Source: Takakia lepidozioides (lineage: Eukaryota > Streptophyta > Takakiopsida > Takakiales > Takakiaceae). From it: 64,000 bases of DNA. Below, piece by piece: positions 49,484 to 61,595 of this stretch. How positions within the stretch are numbered: position 1 is the first letter of the stretch; the number at the start of each line of letters is the position of its first letter. A program made the translations under genes and the position numbers. The notes under the pieces were generated by a model. That model ran no database searches, was not told the origin of the DNA, and was given only the letters and a program-made list of their open reading frames with translations. The DNA lies in the NCBI GenBank assembly GCA_030704615.1, contig CM060733.1:4092001-4156000 (forward strand), in the 5' to 3' direction.

Positions 49484-52112
49484 TTACTTCTTGGATATAA
49501 ACATGCAGACGATGGCCTTTCGGAACTCCCAATTGGAGTGACGTAATTTCATGTTTTGCTTGTTTAACCAGTAATCTCCACAGGAACAAACCCCATTTTG
49601 GAAGTGGTGAAAGCGGTTGGCATCCCGTACAATAACAACTCGGCTAACTATTTTTGAGATGAACTTGGTGGCAGTGTGGCAGTCACCACACACACATAGG
49701 TTCTTGATAACGGGGATAGGTGCCCCAGGGATTGTGCTGATGAGCCCAAAAACATTAGCAAGCTTCTCACTGTGGTGCCAAAGAGAAAGCTCCTTTTCAT
49801 CCTCCTCCAAACCCAGCCTCCTTCATTTGCCCAGACAATCTCTTGAGTGCAGCATATATTTGCTCCATTTGTGGATGTAATTTATCCTCAACAACAAATG
49901 TATGCACCTGGTTGTCCACCACAATGCAGCTGTGCCCTGGCTCCTTCCTCACACCTTTATCCTCCATCATTTTTCTCACCTTTGCTCTGTCATCCCACCT
50001 GCCAGCTGCCCCATAGATGTTTGATAGCAGCACATAAGGTGCAGTATGGTATGGATCCCCCTTAAGAAGGTACATTGCCGCACATTCTGCAAGCTCCACA
50101 TGGCCATGAATTTTGCAGGCACCAAGCAAGGCCCCCCATACCCTGGCATCTGGTTCGATCGGCATTTTGTTAATGAAACCCGCTGCCTCATCCAATCTCC
50201 CTGCACGGCCGAGGATGTCCACCATGCAGCCAAAATGCTCCACAGTAGGAGTGATACCATGATCTCGACTCATGGACTCAAAGTGGTGAAGACTTTCATC
50301 CACCAAGCCCACATGGCTACATGCAGAAAGGAGAGATATGAAGGTGATACTATTCGGCTTCAAGGCTTCCTGTTGCATTTGTTCAAATAGTTGCAGGGCT
50401 TCCCTACCACACCCATGCTGGGAACATCCTGCAATCATAGCATTCCAGGAGATCACATTTCGTTCAGCCATATTGTCAAAAACTTGTCGTGCATTCATCA
50501 TGCCCCCACATTTCACATACATGTCAACAAGGGCAGTCTCCAGATTAATACATGACGCAATTCCAGCTTTGACAATGTCAACCTGAACCTCTTTGCCCTT
50601 CTCCAGGGCTCCGAGGCCAGCACATGCATTGAGAACACAAAGGAACGTAACCCTGTCAGGCACCACCTCTTCCCGTTGCATCTGCTCGTAGATCTTCAAA
50701 GCCTCCCAACCGAGCCCCTGCTGAGCATATCCTGTGATCATAGCGTTCCATGAGACAACATTTCGTTCAGCCATACCGTCAAACACTTTCCGTGCGTTGA
50801 TCATGCTCCCGCACTTAGCATATACATCAGCAAGAGCAGTCTGCAGAATAATATCTGGATGTATTCGAGCTTTAATGATGTCAGCATGGGCCTCCTTGGC
50901 CATTTCCAGGGCTCCCAGGCTAGCACACGCATTGAGAACACAAATGAATGTGACCTGGTCAGGGGTCACCTTTTCTCTCCGCATCTGCTTATATACCTCA
51001 AAAGCCTCCCTACCACAACCATGCTGAGCATATCCTCCAATGAGGATGTTCCATGAGACCGCATTTCTTTTAGCCATATTATTGAACAATTGACGCGCAT
51101 CCGTCATGCTCCCACATTTGGCATATACATCAGCAAGGGCCGTCTCGACAAATATATCTGGCACAATTCCAGCTGTCATGATGTCAGAATGGACCTCTTT
51201 GGCCATTTCCAGGGCTCTTAGACTGGCACATGCGGTGAGGACACAGATGAACGTGACCCTGTCAGGCGTCACCCCTTGCTGTTGCATTTGCTCATAGATG
51301 TCAAAAGCCTGCCTACCACAACCATGCTGTGCATATCCTGTGATCATCACATTCCATGAGACAACATTTCGTTGGGCCATATTGTCAAACACTTGCCGAG
51401 CATCCTTCATGCTCCCACATTTGGCATACATGTCAGCAAGAGCAGTCTCCACAATGATATCTGGCGCAATTTTAGCTTGAATAATGTCAGCATGGACCTC
51501 TTTGCCCTTTTCTAAAGCCTCTAGGTTGGCGCACGCACTGAGAATGGAAATGAATGTAATCCTGTCAGGTGTCATGCCATCCAGTTGCATTTGCTCATAC
51601 ATCTTGAAAGCCTCCCTACAACACCCATGCTTGGCATAACCTCCAATCATTATATTCCATGTGGCTGCAGTTCTTTCAGGCATTTTGTCAAACACTTTGC
51701 ATGCATCAGCCACACTTCCGCACTTGGCATACATATTGACAAGGGTGTTTAGGAGAAAGATATTTGGCTTGAATCCACTTTGGATAATGTGGGCGTGCAC
51801 TTGCTTTCCCTCCAACAGGTCTTTCATGGCAATGCACTCCTGCAAGCGACAGACATAAGTATTGGAGTCTTCCCAAATGCCTCGTTGGTTCAAAGTGTTT
51901 AGGACCTCTTTCAGTTGTCCTGTCTTACACGGTGTCCTCACATCCCCACGAGAGCCAGAAGAGCTCTTGTTGACTCCCACTCTGGATCCTCTTTCGGAAA
52001 CAGCGGTGATGGTGGAGGTACTACTGTCAGGGTCAACAAAAAACCGTGGCCAATTCAACTTGCCATCCTGACGCAAACTCTTGGACACAAACCTTAATAC
52101 TGAATCACAGTC
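49484..52112 (-). pseudogene. PPR gene, intact PLS array, DYW domain out of frame
   Basis: Minus-strand PLS-class PPR gene. One frame runs from about 52112 to 49797 and encodes over 760 residues, with five PLS modules of about 101 residues (for example DMYAKCGSMKDARQVF, GVTPDRVTFICVLTAC). E and E+ regions follow (WGALLGACKIHGHVELAE, APYVLLSNIYGAAGRWDD). No ATG precedes the array; the frame opens with GTG or with an upstream exon. After QMKEAG the frame ends GFGGG-stop, because about 32 bases present in the 24 kb paralogue are missing. The rest of the DYW domain lies in another frame ([29 protein letters not shown]). There a one-base insertion removes the usual stop after DYW, adding about 23 residues to 49484. 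It could still express an E+-type protein without deaminase. Confidence 0.85.
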
Positions 52113-52248
52113 TCAAAGCTCGTAGCTACTCCACAGCAAGATCTCATTGCAAGGACAAGCATCTTTCAGAGGTTTATAGAAATAGTGCAGTCATCTAATT
52201 TTACAGGATAAACTGAACCAATTTTGTCTGTTCGAGTTGGAATCCACT

Positions 52249-53547
52249 TCAATACCTGGTGCATTCTCCATCTGCAGCTCCATGCTGTGGATTGCAATTA
52301 GACCCATCACCAAATTGTCCTGGACTTTGGATCCTGGCAGCAAGCTCTGCCTTCACCCAAGGAGGGTTTGACCAACTCTCGATCCAAAGGACCTCCTTTG
52401 TGCGCTTATGTCTGAAGTCTGGTGATCTTGGACTTCTCTGTAAAAACCGAATGGCAGCTGAGGAGCCATTGCTTGAACCCGAGCCTTGCATAGAAAATAA
52501 CAAAAGCTGCAAGCATCTCTGAAACAACATGGAACAAAACTGACTAAAGAACGAACAATCTACTGGACCACCGACAGTAAGATTTTCTATTGTGTTTAGT
52601 GCATGACGAAGAGCAAAATTCGCATGATTTAAGATCAACTGTAGATACAATCTGGCCCACAAGACATCATCATGCAGTTTCAGTCACAAGCCCTGCTTTG
52701 GATTAAAGATAGCCTTACCTTGTCAGACCTGTTGTCCCACCATTGTGAAGGGTCTGAGAAAAACTTGTGCCAGCGCTGTTCCATGTTGATTGTTTGACCT
52801 GTACGAAGAAATACCACAAGAACGTGAGAACTTGCCAGCTTTGATTGCCCTAGTCCATAGTATGGAGTGCTATTGCACATCCGGCCTTGTGCAAATAACG
52901 AACATGCAAACATACCAAAAGATTACAGATGTTCCAGAACATACTAATGGGTCTTGTGTTGGCCAAGGCTGCCCCTTAAGCAAGGCTGATTGTGGATGAT
53001 ACTCACGGTCCTCTACGGCCCGTTCTCGACCAGAATCTGCCATCCCAGCAGAGTCCGCACTCCAGTCTGGAAGAGCCACCGGAGCTCCAATGTTCGCACA
53101 AGAATCACAGCCATACTCTGATATCCCTCCACCATCCCATTGTGCTCGACAATGCATGGTGGTTGGTAGCTCCGCTTTCACCCAAGGACGGCTTGAATAG
53201 CTCTCAATCCAAAGGGCCTCCTTCGTGTGCTTACATATGAAGTCCGGTGATCTTGGATGTTTCTGTGGAAACCGACTGAGCAGCCATAGCTTCAACCACA
53301 GCATTACATAGACCAGGGTGCAACCCTCAAAGCTGCACACGCATGGTATGAATCTTAATTGCCATCAATCAAAGCAATTGGGAAAACGGTCATGCGGACA
53401 GAAATACAATCAGCTAAAAATCAGAAAAGTATCAACTGCCTTTCTATGACAAACAGAAATTTTGTTCAGTAACAAAAAAGATGATACTTACCTTACAGAC
53501 CTGTTGTCCCACCATTGAGTAGTGTCTAACATGAATTCCTGCCACAG
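52249..53547 (-). CDS. OSB-like protein, PDF-motif exons (partial)
   Basis: C-terminal part of a gene resembling plant organellar single-stranded DNA-binding (OSB) proteins. These carry an OB fold followed by PDF motifs and act in mitochondrial and plastid genome maintenance. Two PDF motifs are visible, each split by an intron at the same point. Motif 1: LWQEFMLDTTQWWDNRSV (53492-53547) joined in phase to PQKHPRSPDFICKHTKEALW and RPWVKAEL (about 53283-53004). Motif 2: WHKFFSDPSQWWDNRSDK (about 52798-52713) joined to SPRSPDFRHKRTKEVLW and PPWVKAEL (about 52460-52249). The stop is at 52249. The N-terminal OB domain was not found upstream, where a LINE fragment occupies the intron. The gene may be incomplete or its first exons may lie further away. 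Confidence 0.55.
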
Positions 53548-53559
53548 CTGTAGTAAGCT

Positions 53560-53932
53560 TGTTGCCTCTCCTGCATGGGAAAACCTGCAACGGGAGGACC
53601 GCCTATGTCCAGCTTGCATAGGGCGCAGCAAGGAAATTGAAACTGACGAACACTTCTTCTTCTACTGCCCTCTGTACTACGAGATCCGTGGGAGATTTCA
53701 CTGTTTATTCAGTGGAACCCAAACTCTCACTGATGTCTTCCACTATGAGGATACAAAATGCTTGGCAGCCTACCTGCACGAGGCCTTCACCCTTAGACAA
53801 TCGCTAGAACATTAATTGTGGTTTCTGGATTTGTTCCTCTCTCACGTTTTCTTCCATTTTGTCCCATAAGCTCTATGAGCTTTCAGCGGACGTTATAAAG
53901 CACCATTTCCATTTCATTTCATTTCTCTCTCT
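53560..53932 (+). mobile_element. LINE 3' end, copy 3, inside an intron of the OSB-like gene
   Basis: Plus-strand 5'-truncated LINE: the RT C-terminal Cys/His region (WENLQREDRLCPACIG, EHFFFYCPLYYEIRGRFHC, LTDVFHYEDTKCLAAYLHE) ending at 53813-53815. A 3' UTR (CCCATAAGCTCTATGAGC, TTATAAAGCACCATTTCC) and a tail of ATTTC units (53909-53927) follow. It matches the minus-strand copies at 36.6-38 kb. It begins within about 20 bases of a splice acceptor of the OSB-like gene. Confidence 0.75.
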
Positions 53933-54746
53933 TCCCGCAGAGTGTGAGATAGGCACTACACACAGTTCACATGTATGGGATTTTACAGTGCAGGGTAAAG
54001 GAGCTGGCTATAGCTCACAGTTAAGTTTCGCCAACAGCGAATGCTTGTAGGTTAGTTGCGGTTGATGGAATCACCGTTCAAGCTCCACTGTCCCCTCTCC
54101 ACTTTCCTGATTTTGTTTGTGGAGGATGCCCACATGCTGCACAGTTCTCAGAACTAACTTAACTACAGATTCTCGTCCCCACTAAACATCGAATCATCGA
54201 TGTTTGTGGACGATGCCTTCTTCCTTGTAGCAGCATCCTAGAAGAAACACTGTTGCTCGACCATCACCAGACTGTCATAGCTTTTTAAGAGAAATCCAGC
54301 CAGCAAAGATTGGCAGAACAAGACATCTCGTATCTGAGAAATTGTTCATTTGTTCACCCCAGCTTCAACTGGGATCTGATGCTTTAGTGTGGTCCAAATC
54401 TGCGCCTCCAGCATGGCCTCTCCTCCAAAGACTAAACTTGGTAGCCATAAAACCTAGGTTGCTAGTGGAGAAATGTGAGAACTGTTCAACTGCAAAAGGT
54501 GGTGGAGAGATGTAAAAAAGATAGAGACACAAGAAGCATCAGAGGAAGCTGTCTTTCGGAGTGTTAGCAAGAGAGTGGAGGAAAATGCTAGATATTTGAA
54601 ACACATGACTAGCTAGTAACTAAGTGCACTGAAGCAACCTGCCTGGTTGAAATATTAGTTAAGGCCTCTCTATTTGGTCTCCAGTCTCCACCCTGAGTCC
54701 ACTATGGCTGGAAGGTCACAAAACTCGGTGTAATAGCACATCATCT
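53933..54746. other. Intron or intergenic, no gene recognised
   Basis: No domain-bearing frame. It may be an intron of either minus-strand gene on its two sides. Confidence 0.3.
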
Positions 54747-57700
54747 TCATCCAGAAGAGAAACCTTTCGAGGTTTTCCCAAAGGTAGGAGAGCCAATACC
54801 CACATGATCTCTTGCTTTACAATGGCAGGAGGGCTCATATATCCTGCAGCGTCCAGGAGAACCGAACTTTAAGTGTAAACATGCAACTGCCTGATCGCTT
54901 TTTAGGTCAATTTCTGTTGATCTAAAGACTTCCTCAAGCTGGAGTGCAAACCAGATACAAAGAGGTGAGGAGGTCATTGTTATAAGGCGCCAGTCATCAG
55001 TGGAGTAGACGAGGAGACCATTTCTGGGCAACAAAGAAAAGAGACTGGTGGTAAAATGCTGGATGCAAGGCTATCGTGATTGGAATTTTGTGAGCAATTT
55101 CTGCAGCAGGTTGCACATACTGTAGGTGTCAGACTCTCCCATAATGCACTGCATGGACAGCAATACATGATGTCCTCTTGTGGAACCCATTTCATATATG
55201 AAGGCCGACAGTATCATATGTGGTAAATTGAGTGGCAGTCACAGTATCGAACATCAGTTTGTCCCTCCCTGTTACACCTTTTTCATGATCCCCCACAGAT
55301 GCTGAGTAGTTTATCGTTTACTTTCGAAAACAAGCATATACACTCTCAAGGAATGATATCAGAACCAACATAAAGATTAGAGACGTGGGGTGGCACAGTA
55401 CAAGCCAAATCACATGGCCCCAAAGAGGAACTCACTCTCATCGTATGATCAACACCATGAACTATGAGAGGGAAACTCGGAGCACAACATCAACATTGAA
55501 TAGACAAGAAAAACTGTAGTGGTTCAGGATGTATGAGAATCTTACACAATTATAAGCCAAAAGTCGACAGCTGCAGCCATCCCAAAACATACTGTGCTGC
55601 ATCTGATACAAGATCTCTGACCGTACTCTGACCCAGCTCATCATCCGGGTTTTTGGCAGGGGGTCTGTCGTGGCCCTTTGCCTTGAGGGCGGGGGGTCCC
55701 TGTGTCGGCAATCACTCCTTGTACAACAAACAACAGGTTGTATCCTAGCATGCACTCAAGATAGAATGGCCAAGGCCATCAGGAGCGGTTTTGGCCTCAG
55801 TATAATGAGAATGATGGTCTCTTGTAAAATTCATGAAGAGGACAAAATTCCTATGTTCTCTGGTCTGGAGATCATTGGGAACTTCAGCTATTGAGGTGTC
55901 CTGAGAAAGTCCAGTTTTCCACACCAACAGGTAGCCGCTCCCTTACAGGACACAACCAACAAAGTTAGGACCTCCACCAAGACAAAATCATTCCCATCTT
56001 GGCCACAGGAGGTGTTTGGACTTAGCTTGATTGAATGCCAAGGAAGATTGGCTAAATGTGCAGCAAATTAACTGACTGCTGAATTCTCGGCGAACCAAAA
56101 AAGATCAGAGAGGTTCACAAGATAAGTGGGATGACTGTGCAGCTTCAAACATGCGCACACTGCAGAGTTTCACCAACACCATCACATCCTACCCAACTGT
56201 AGAATTAAGATGTCAGTGTGGAAGATTCCATACTTGTACAAAAGAAGGTTTGGCAAAATCCAAGCACAGGAAATAAGTAACCATCTTGACTGCCCCAGTA
56301 GGAAGTAGCTTATGCTTGAACTTAGAAAATGGTACATTGTACTAAAATCAAATTCAGGTTCTCACTTGCATTCCAGACTAAAGCTTTTGGCAATAGCACA
56401 CAGTAACACTTCTGTTGCACAACAAAAGCATTCATACATATCTGAAAATATTAGTTGGCAGATCTCCCTTCTGCTTGCAAAGTTAACATTGCCATATCAA
56501 CAAGTAGCAACACAACTCACACTCGGAATTCCATATCATGACACATTTGACAAGCCGAGCCTGTAATCTGTCCATGTCTGAATTGTACATCAAAATATTT
56601 TGGCCGTTACAGTATCCGTCAATCATAATCCTTTCATATTTCAGGAAAATTTTAGAGCCTAGTCTATGTACTATGTACCCTTGCCATAAAATGCTGATCT
56701 GGACATATCCAGAACTTCAGGGCAACAAATGCAGGGACCAGACAACTGTTGCAAACACAGTTTGGACTTGTTCACGCAGACCAACAGACTCCATTTCACC
56801 GAAATCTCAAAACCAATGACTATCAGCATGTGACTCACCACGGACCAAAGACTGAACAACTTGCTGTCTCTTTGATCTCACATCAGGATCAGCCTCTGCC
56901 TTTCTCTTCAGTTGTCCTTCCATTTGCTCTTCAGGGTTGAAACATTCAAGTTCCTGTCCATTGATCAGTAATCCACTTGGTGTGTTTGGAAGGTTGAACT
57001 CTACTAAGCTTCCAATCTGATCAAATGAGGAGAAATCAGCATTTAAATTATCAGTCCTCCTTAGATACGATTCTGCATCTTCATCATCCTCCGGTCCAGC
57101 ACAGGCCAGGTCATCAGAAACAGAAGACGATGATACCCATGACCCTGTCCTCAGAAGGAAGGATGCCGCATCCTCACCCTCCCTAACAAAAAGACCCTCA
57201 CCCTCCTTCACAGGATATTGTTGAAGTTTGTCAACTTTAGCCTTGGGCTGTGTAAGTTGAAATGTATGGAATGCCTCGGATTTACTTGAAGGAAAACCTT
57301 CGCTATTCAGGACCTGCCTCCAGTCATTGACTGTATGCTTGTCCTTGATACCAAGAGTGCGGGCGAGATATGCAACAAAGTCTTCATCCGGTCTGGGTGC
57401 AGTGTGCACTGCCAGGCCAAGTCTGAGCTGATCCTGGTCCATGCCTCCTGCTCTGGCCAAAAAAGAATGAAAATCTTCGTGCGATGCAGGAATTCCATCT
57501 GCATTCATACTTTTAGGAATAATATTGCCAATGGCCCCATCATTCTTGGGGATGTGACTGACAAGATCCTCTAGTCGAAGCACGTCATCTCTATCTTGAT
57601 AACACATGTCACTGTCACTTTCAGATATCCCAACAGTATAAGTGCATGATGATTGATGACTGCCATCATTCGTGGCCTGGAAAGGAACCTTGTCCAGGAT

Positions 57701-57763
57701 CCCACCTTCTTGCTGGTTGGAGATCTGGTTTATCCCTCCAATTCCATCTGCTGCAATTGCCAT
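54747..57763 (-). CDS. Unrecognised spliced gene, large first exon
   Basis: The first coding exon runs from ATG 57763 to a good donor (CGTG/GTGAGT) at 56839, 308 codons. It encodes an acidic protein with a repeated short pattern of about 9 residues: DFHSFLARAGG, DFVAYLARTLG, DAASFLLRTGS, DAESYLRRTDN. It ends with a basic stretch (KRKAEADPDVRSKRQQ) that could be a nuclear signal. Further exon-like segments on the same strand are 55920-55760 (REHRNFVLFMNFTRDHH), about 55650-55555 (VRDLVSDAAQYVLGWLQLS) and 55034-54900 (STDDWRLITMTSSPLCIWF). Exon joins after the first are not established. I do not recognise the family. Confidence 0.5.
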
Positions 57764-59329
57764 GATCCAGTTTCACAAGCTTGTTCCAATGAAGCTGATT
57801 TGTCAAAAAGAGTCAGTATCAAAGGTTCACAGGTTGCCGTGTCGTGAGAAGGCAGGTCAAAAATGAGACATGTCTGTCAACATTCGTAGGATGAGACAGT
57901 GCACACTACTCATGAACCACGCGTGGTTAGTGATATGTACCTGTCCATAAAAAGACATGGTAAGAAAACAAAGAACACCTTTCATGCTTAACACAGTCCA
58001 AAATAATATCAATGGCCATAACAGAGACAGCATAGCTCAAACTACTTGAAAAAACCCTTGACTATTGCGGAGGACGCACCTGACCTGTATTTTGCTAGGT
58101 CTATGTCTGTTGCAATTAGGGAGAAGAAGCGATGGCTCATCAATCCTCACTCCCCAACTCACATTGCTACAATATACTCTAATCCTGCTCCCGCAAGGGA
58201 AACCGCAAAGTAAATGATTCTTTTATGTCACAATGAGGAACAGAAGGCTGTGGACGAGTTTTCAGGCACGAGGTAAAATTTTCAGATACAACCACAGAAA
58301 AGGTCTGGTGTCAGGCGATACAACTCCAGGTACAGCCACGGTACCATCACACGGAAAGCTTATTGCCTAAGCTGACTATTGCTGACACGAAGAAGTTGAG
58401 ATGCTGCCAACAGCGTTATCCATAAACCCCGGTTTACATGCTGATGAAGCTGGTGCGAAACGCATGAGATGAAATTAAAGATGATTGCACTATTTTGCAA
58501 CATATCTGAGCCCATAGACACACTGTAGTGCACGTCTTACTCGTGTAAACAGACTCAGACATATGTCAGGAATCTAACGAAAGATATACAGAGGCGAGTT
58601 GATCTCACCACAAGATAATTCAGCACCAGTAACATCGATTTTGCAAACACAGGCACACAATTACTAACTTAGGCTCACGATCGAATCATGAAGTATGAAC
58701 TCACCCGCCTTGAAAGCTGAAGAACCGATTCCGAAATCTGGTGTGCAAACTGAAACCGCGACGATACGGATTCTCGATGCACAGTTGCGCAAAGGCAGGG
58801 CGCAATGTGGCTCTTCCAAGCATATCAGAATGATGACAGGGAAAAAATATCAACCATGTACCGAGAAATCCAAGATAGAAGACAGCAGAGAAAGATCACA
58901 CCTCCAGTCGCGCCAACTCCTATCCTACACTACTTACTTCCGAACAAAGGCGGCGGCGAAATCCTTGTTTGAAGCGAGGGCAGACGAGGAGCCCAAGCAG
59001 CGGCAAGCAAGTCGTCCTCCAGTGACCTATCCGCCATTAATAAGCTGCAGTTATTATGAGCATTGCGGCCTGAGTCCCATTCCCTCATGTCCAATCCCTG
59101 CCTTCGTCTTTTCGCTCCCTCTCTGTTTCCCCCACCATCGCCCTCCTTTTCATCGCTTTCACTTACTTCTGCCCCACGTTATTAAACCAACTTTCACTTT
59201 TACCGCCTACGTGACTAGTGACCTGGTTGTATTTCAGGCGGCAAACGTGTCTTTTGGATGAATGCCCACGACACAACATCTATTGTAAGCTCCACGTCAC
59301 TTTCATTAATCATAGTTACGAACGCTTTT
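57764..59329. other. Upstream region of the 57.8 kb gene
   Basis: Probable 5' UTR and promoter of the minus-strand gene. A possible non-coding first exon ends at a GTAAGT donor near 58935 on the minus strand. A 188-codon plus-strand frame at 58695-59261 is low-complexity in its second half and I do not consider it a gene. Confidence 0.35.
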
Positions 59330-59770
59330 CCGGCCGCACCTGGCTGCGAAACGCGGCCTGCTAAGCTAGTTAGCAGCCGTTAGCTAGCTGCCAGGTGACG
59401 GCTTCCCCTACACGCTAGGCGCCAGCTAACTAGCGGCGTTTTTAGCAGCCGCTATAATTTGTGAAGGGATACAACACCTACTCACCCATTCTGTTAAATC
59501 ACGGGCACTTGCGAAAAAACGGGCAGTTCATGCGCCTCTCTTCTCGCGAACGTGCTGCGTCTCCATGCATGGTCGGCTACTTTGCTAACAACCAAGTGCT
59601 TTTACGGAACGGTCTGGGGCGGGCCATTCTGCCCCACTGCCCCGCGAGGCCGAGACCGTTCCATCGCGTTATGGTCACTTCCGAAAAGTGGAGTACGTTA
59701 GCATTCTGCGACCTACGCGACCATTCTGCGACCTCTAAAGCATTCTGCGACCTACCCGGGCATTCTGGCA
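59330..59770. repeat. Inverted repeats and short tandem repeats
   Basis: An imperfect hairpin built from GTTAGCTAGCTG and CAGCTAACTAGCG motifs spans about 59363-59455. A perfect 10-base inverted repeat GGAACGGTCT / AGACCGTTCC lies at 59606-59615 and 59653-59662. Three copies of CATTCTGCGACCT follow between about 59703 and 59755. No coding function is evident. The cluster may be an unclassified MITE or foldback element. Confidence 0.5.
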
Positions 59771-59927
59771 GCTAACATAGCGGCAAAAATGGCAAGGAAA
59801 ACCACCTCCTGACTCGTGACCGTAACGATGATCGACTGACGCCTCACCTGCCCAGAGCCGTGGTGGCTTCAGTTACTTACATCTGAGGGAAACGCAAGGT
59901 GTATCGAGCAGGATTGCTTTGCAGGCT

Positions 59928-60222
59928 GATGATGGAGCGACAATCATGACTGCGAATTGAGCAGTGGTCATTTGCCAAGGAACTGCTTATCGAGAGAGAA
60001 ATGAAATGAAATGGTGCTTTATAACGAGAGAGCGAGAGAGAGAGAGAGAGAGAGAGAGGACTCCAGCTTCGACAGTCCGAAATTTGATGATGGAGCGACA
60101 ATCATGACTGCGAATTGAGCAGTTGTCATCTGCCAAGGAACTGCTTATCGAGAGAGAAATGAAATGAAATGGTGCTTTATAACGAGAGAGCGAGAGAGAG
60201 AGAGGAATCCAGCTTCGATGCC
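59928..60222. repeat. Tandem duplication of ~157 bp containing a LINE 3' tail
   Basis: Two copies start GATGGAGCGACAATCATGAC at about 59931 and 60088 and run through CCAAGGAACTGCTTATCGAG, the LINE terminus GAAATGAAATGGTGCTTTAT and a GA microsatellite (60025-60059 in the first copy) to CCAGCTTCGA. The LINE tail must have inserted before the duplication. Confidence 0.85.
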
Positions 60223-61595
60223 TAATGTAGGTATGCCCTCTGCGACTGTTTGAGACTGCGTTCTAACATCCTGGTTGTGAAGCAGAAACTTCCCGACACA
60301 AAGTGTGGGGATAACGACATGCTATCATTTGACATCCCTTCTGATCTAAAATGGCGGAGGTGGCAACATGGTTAGATCATGCTGAAACGCGATAGCTGGA
60401 AAGTCCACATTAAGTTAACCTCATCTCTCTCACTCTCTCTCACTTCAACATCCATCACCAACTAGAGACATCTTCTTCGCTTGCTTGAGCATTTTATTCA
60501 GACACCCACAACTCGTATAAGAAGTCACACAACTTCAATCAACAATCCGTCAAGGCTGTAAGGTCCAATGCAGTACAATCTCCGGCTCATCACCCTAGGG
60601 TTTCTAACTGAAGGAGTACAAGCATTGTACTACTGGCCTGTCGTTTCATCACACAGGATACTAATCTAAGATAATTCATCCTGCACGAAAAAACCTACTT
60701 GCAAAACAAAGTGCAGCAGCAACAAACGTTGGATCCGTTGAACTCGTGAAGGATGACAGCCTTTGTGTGTCCAGTTGCACGCTGCCGACAGCACATGATC
60801 ACCCTCGGACAACCAATCCCATCCTGTGAGTATGACATTAGGGTTCCAACGTCCAAGCATTACGAGTCTTCTGGTTTCGAAGGCTTGCGATACGTCGACT
60901 CGAGGTGGCGGGCAATCACAACCCCAGTGCTGATCAGAGTGTTGAGGTTGGGCAGATCATAATTCTGGGCCAAATACACACCAAACAGGGTGCCCAAAGT
61001 GAAAGTGAAAGTACTCCGAAGCAACCCCATCGAAGGAACGTACTTTCAAAGAATTACTTCATCTCTTTAACTTGCTTCTTCAAATCTCCTGCCATGAAAA
61101 TTCTGCGGCAAGCAATTTTCAGTACCTCAAGCAACAAAACAGTGCACCCCCAGCTTCTTCGCTAAGCCCCGATTGACCATAGTGCTTGAATTCTACGTCC
61201 TCTCCACCAAACCCATCCGCCAGTTCGAAAGGAAACATTGATCCACCACTGAACACAAGGATTTCCCAACTGCGCGCCTCTGATCTCCAAGCTCAAGGTC
61301 TTCTTCCCCTGTGTAAATTCACAAATCGCAGAGGAGAGGAGACTGCAACAGACTCTTAAGATGGATTAGGTCAACATTTGTGCCCCATATGGTTCCCATA
61401 TTGGGAACATGGTCCAAACAACCGGATTATTATTATTATTATTATTTCATTACAATTTGTTCTGATTAAAAACTGGATGAATGAAATGAACGATCCGTTA
61501 TGAGTACATGACGTATGTTGTTGTCTCCCGACAGCAGTGGGGACATGGTTCCCAACCAATGAGAACGCCGAAGCTGCTCGGAAAGACATGAGTTT
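60223..61595. other. Intergenic, no gene recognised
   Basis: No domain-bearing frame. Contains an ATT trinucleotide repeat at 61426-61447 and a short palindrome GTTCCCATATTGGGAAC near 61391. Confidence 0.4.

Noticed and set aside
58695-59261. 188-codon plus-strand open frame
   Set aside because: The second half is a His/Pro/Phe-rich low-complexity run, there is no domain, and the region fits better as 5' sequence of the minus-strand gene.
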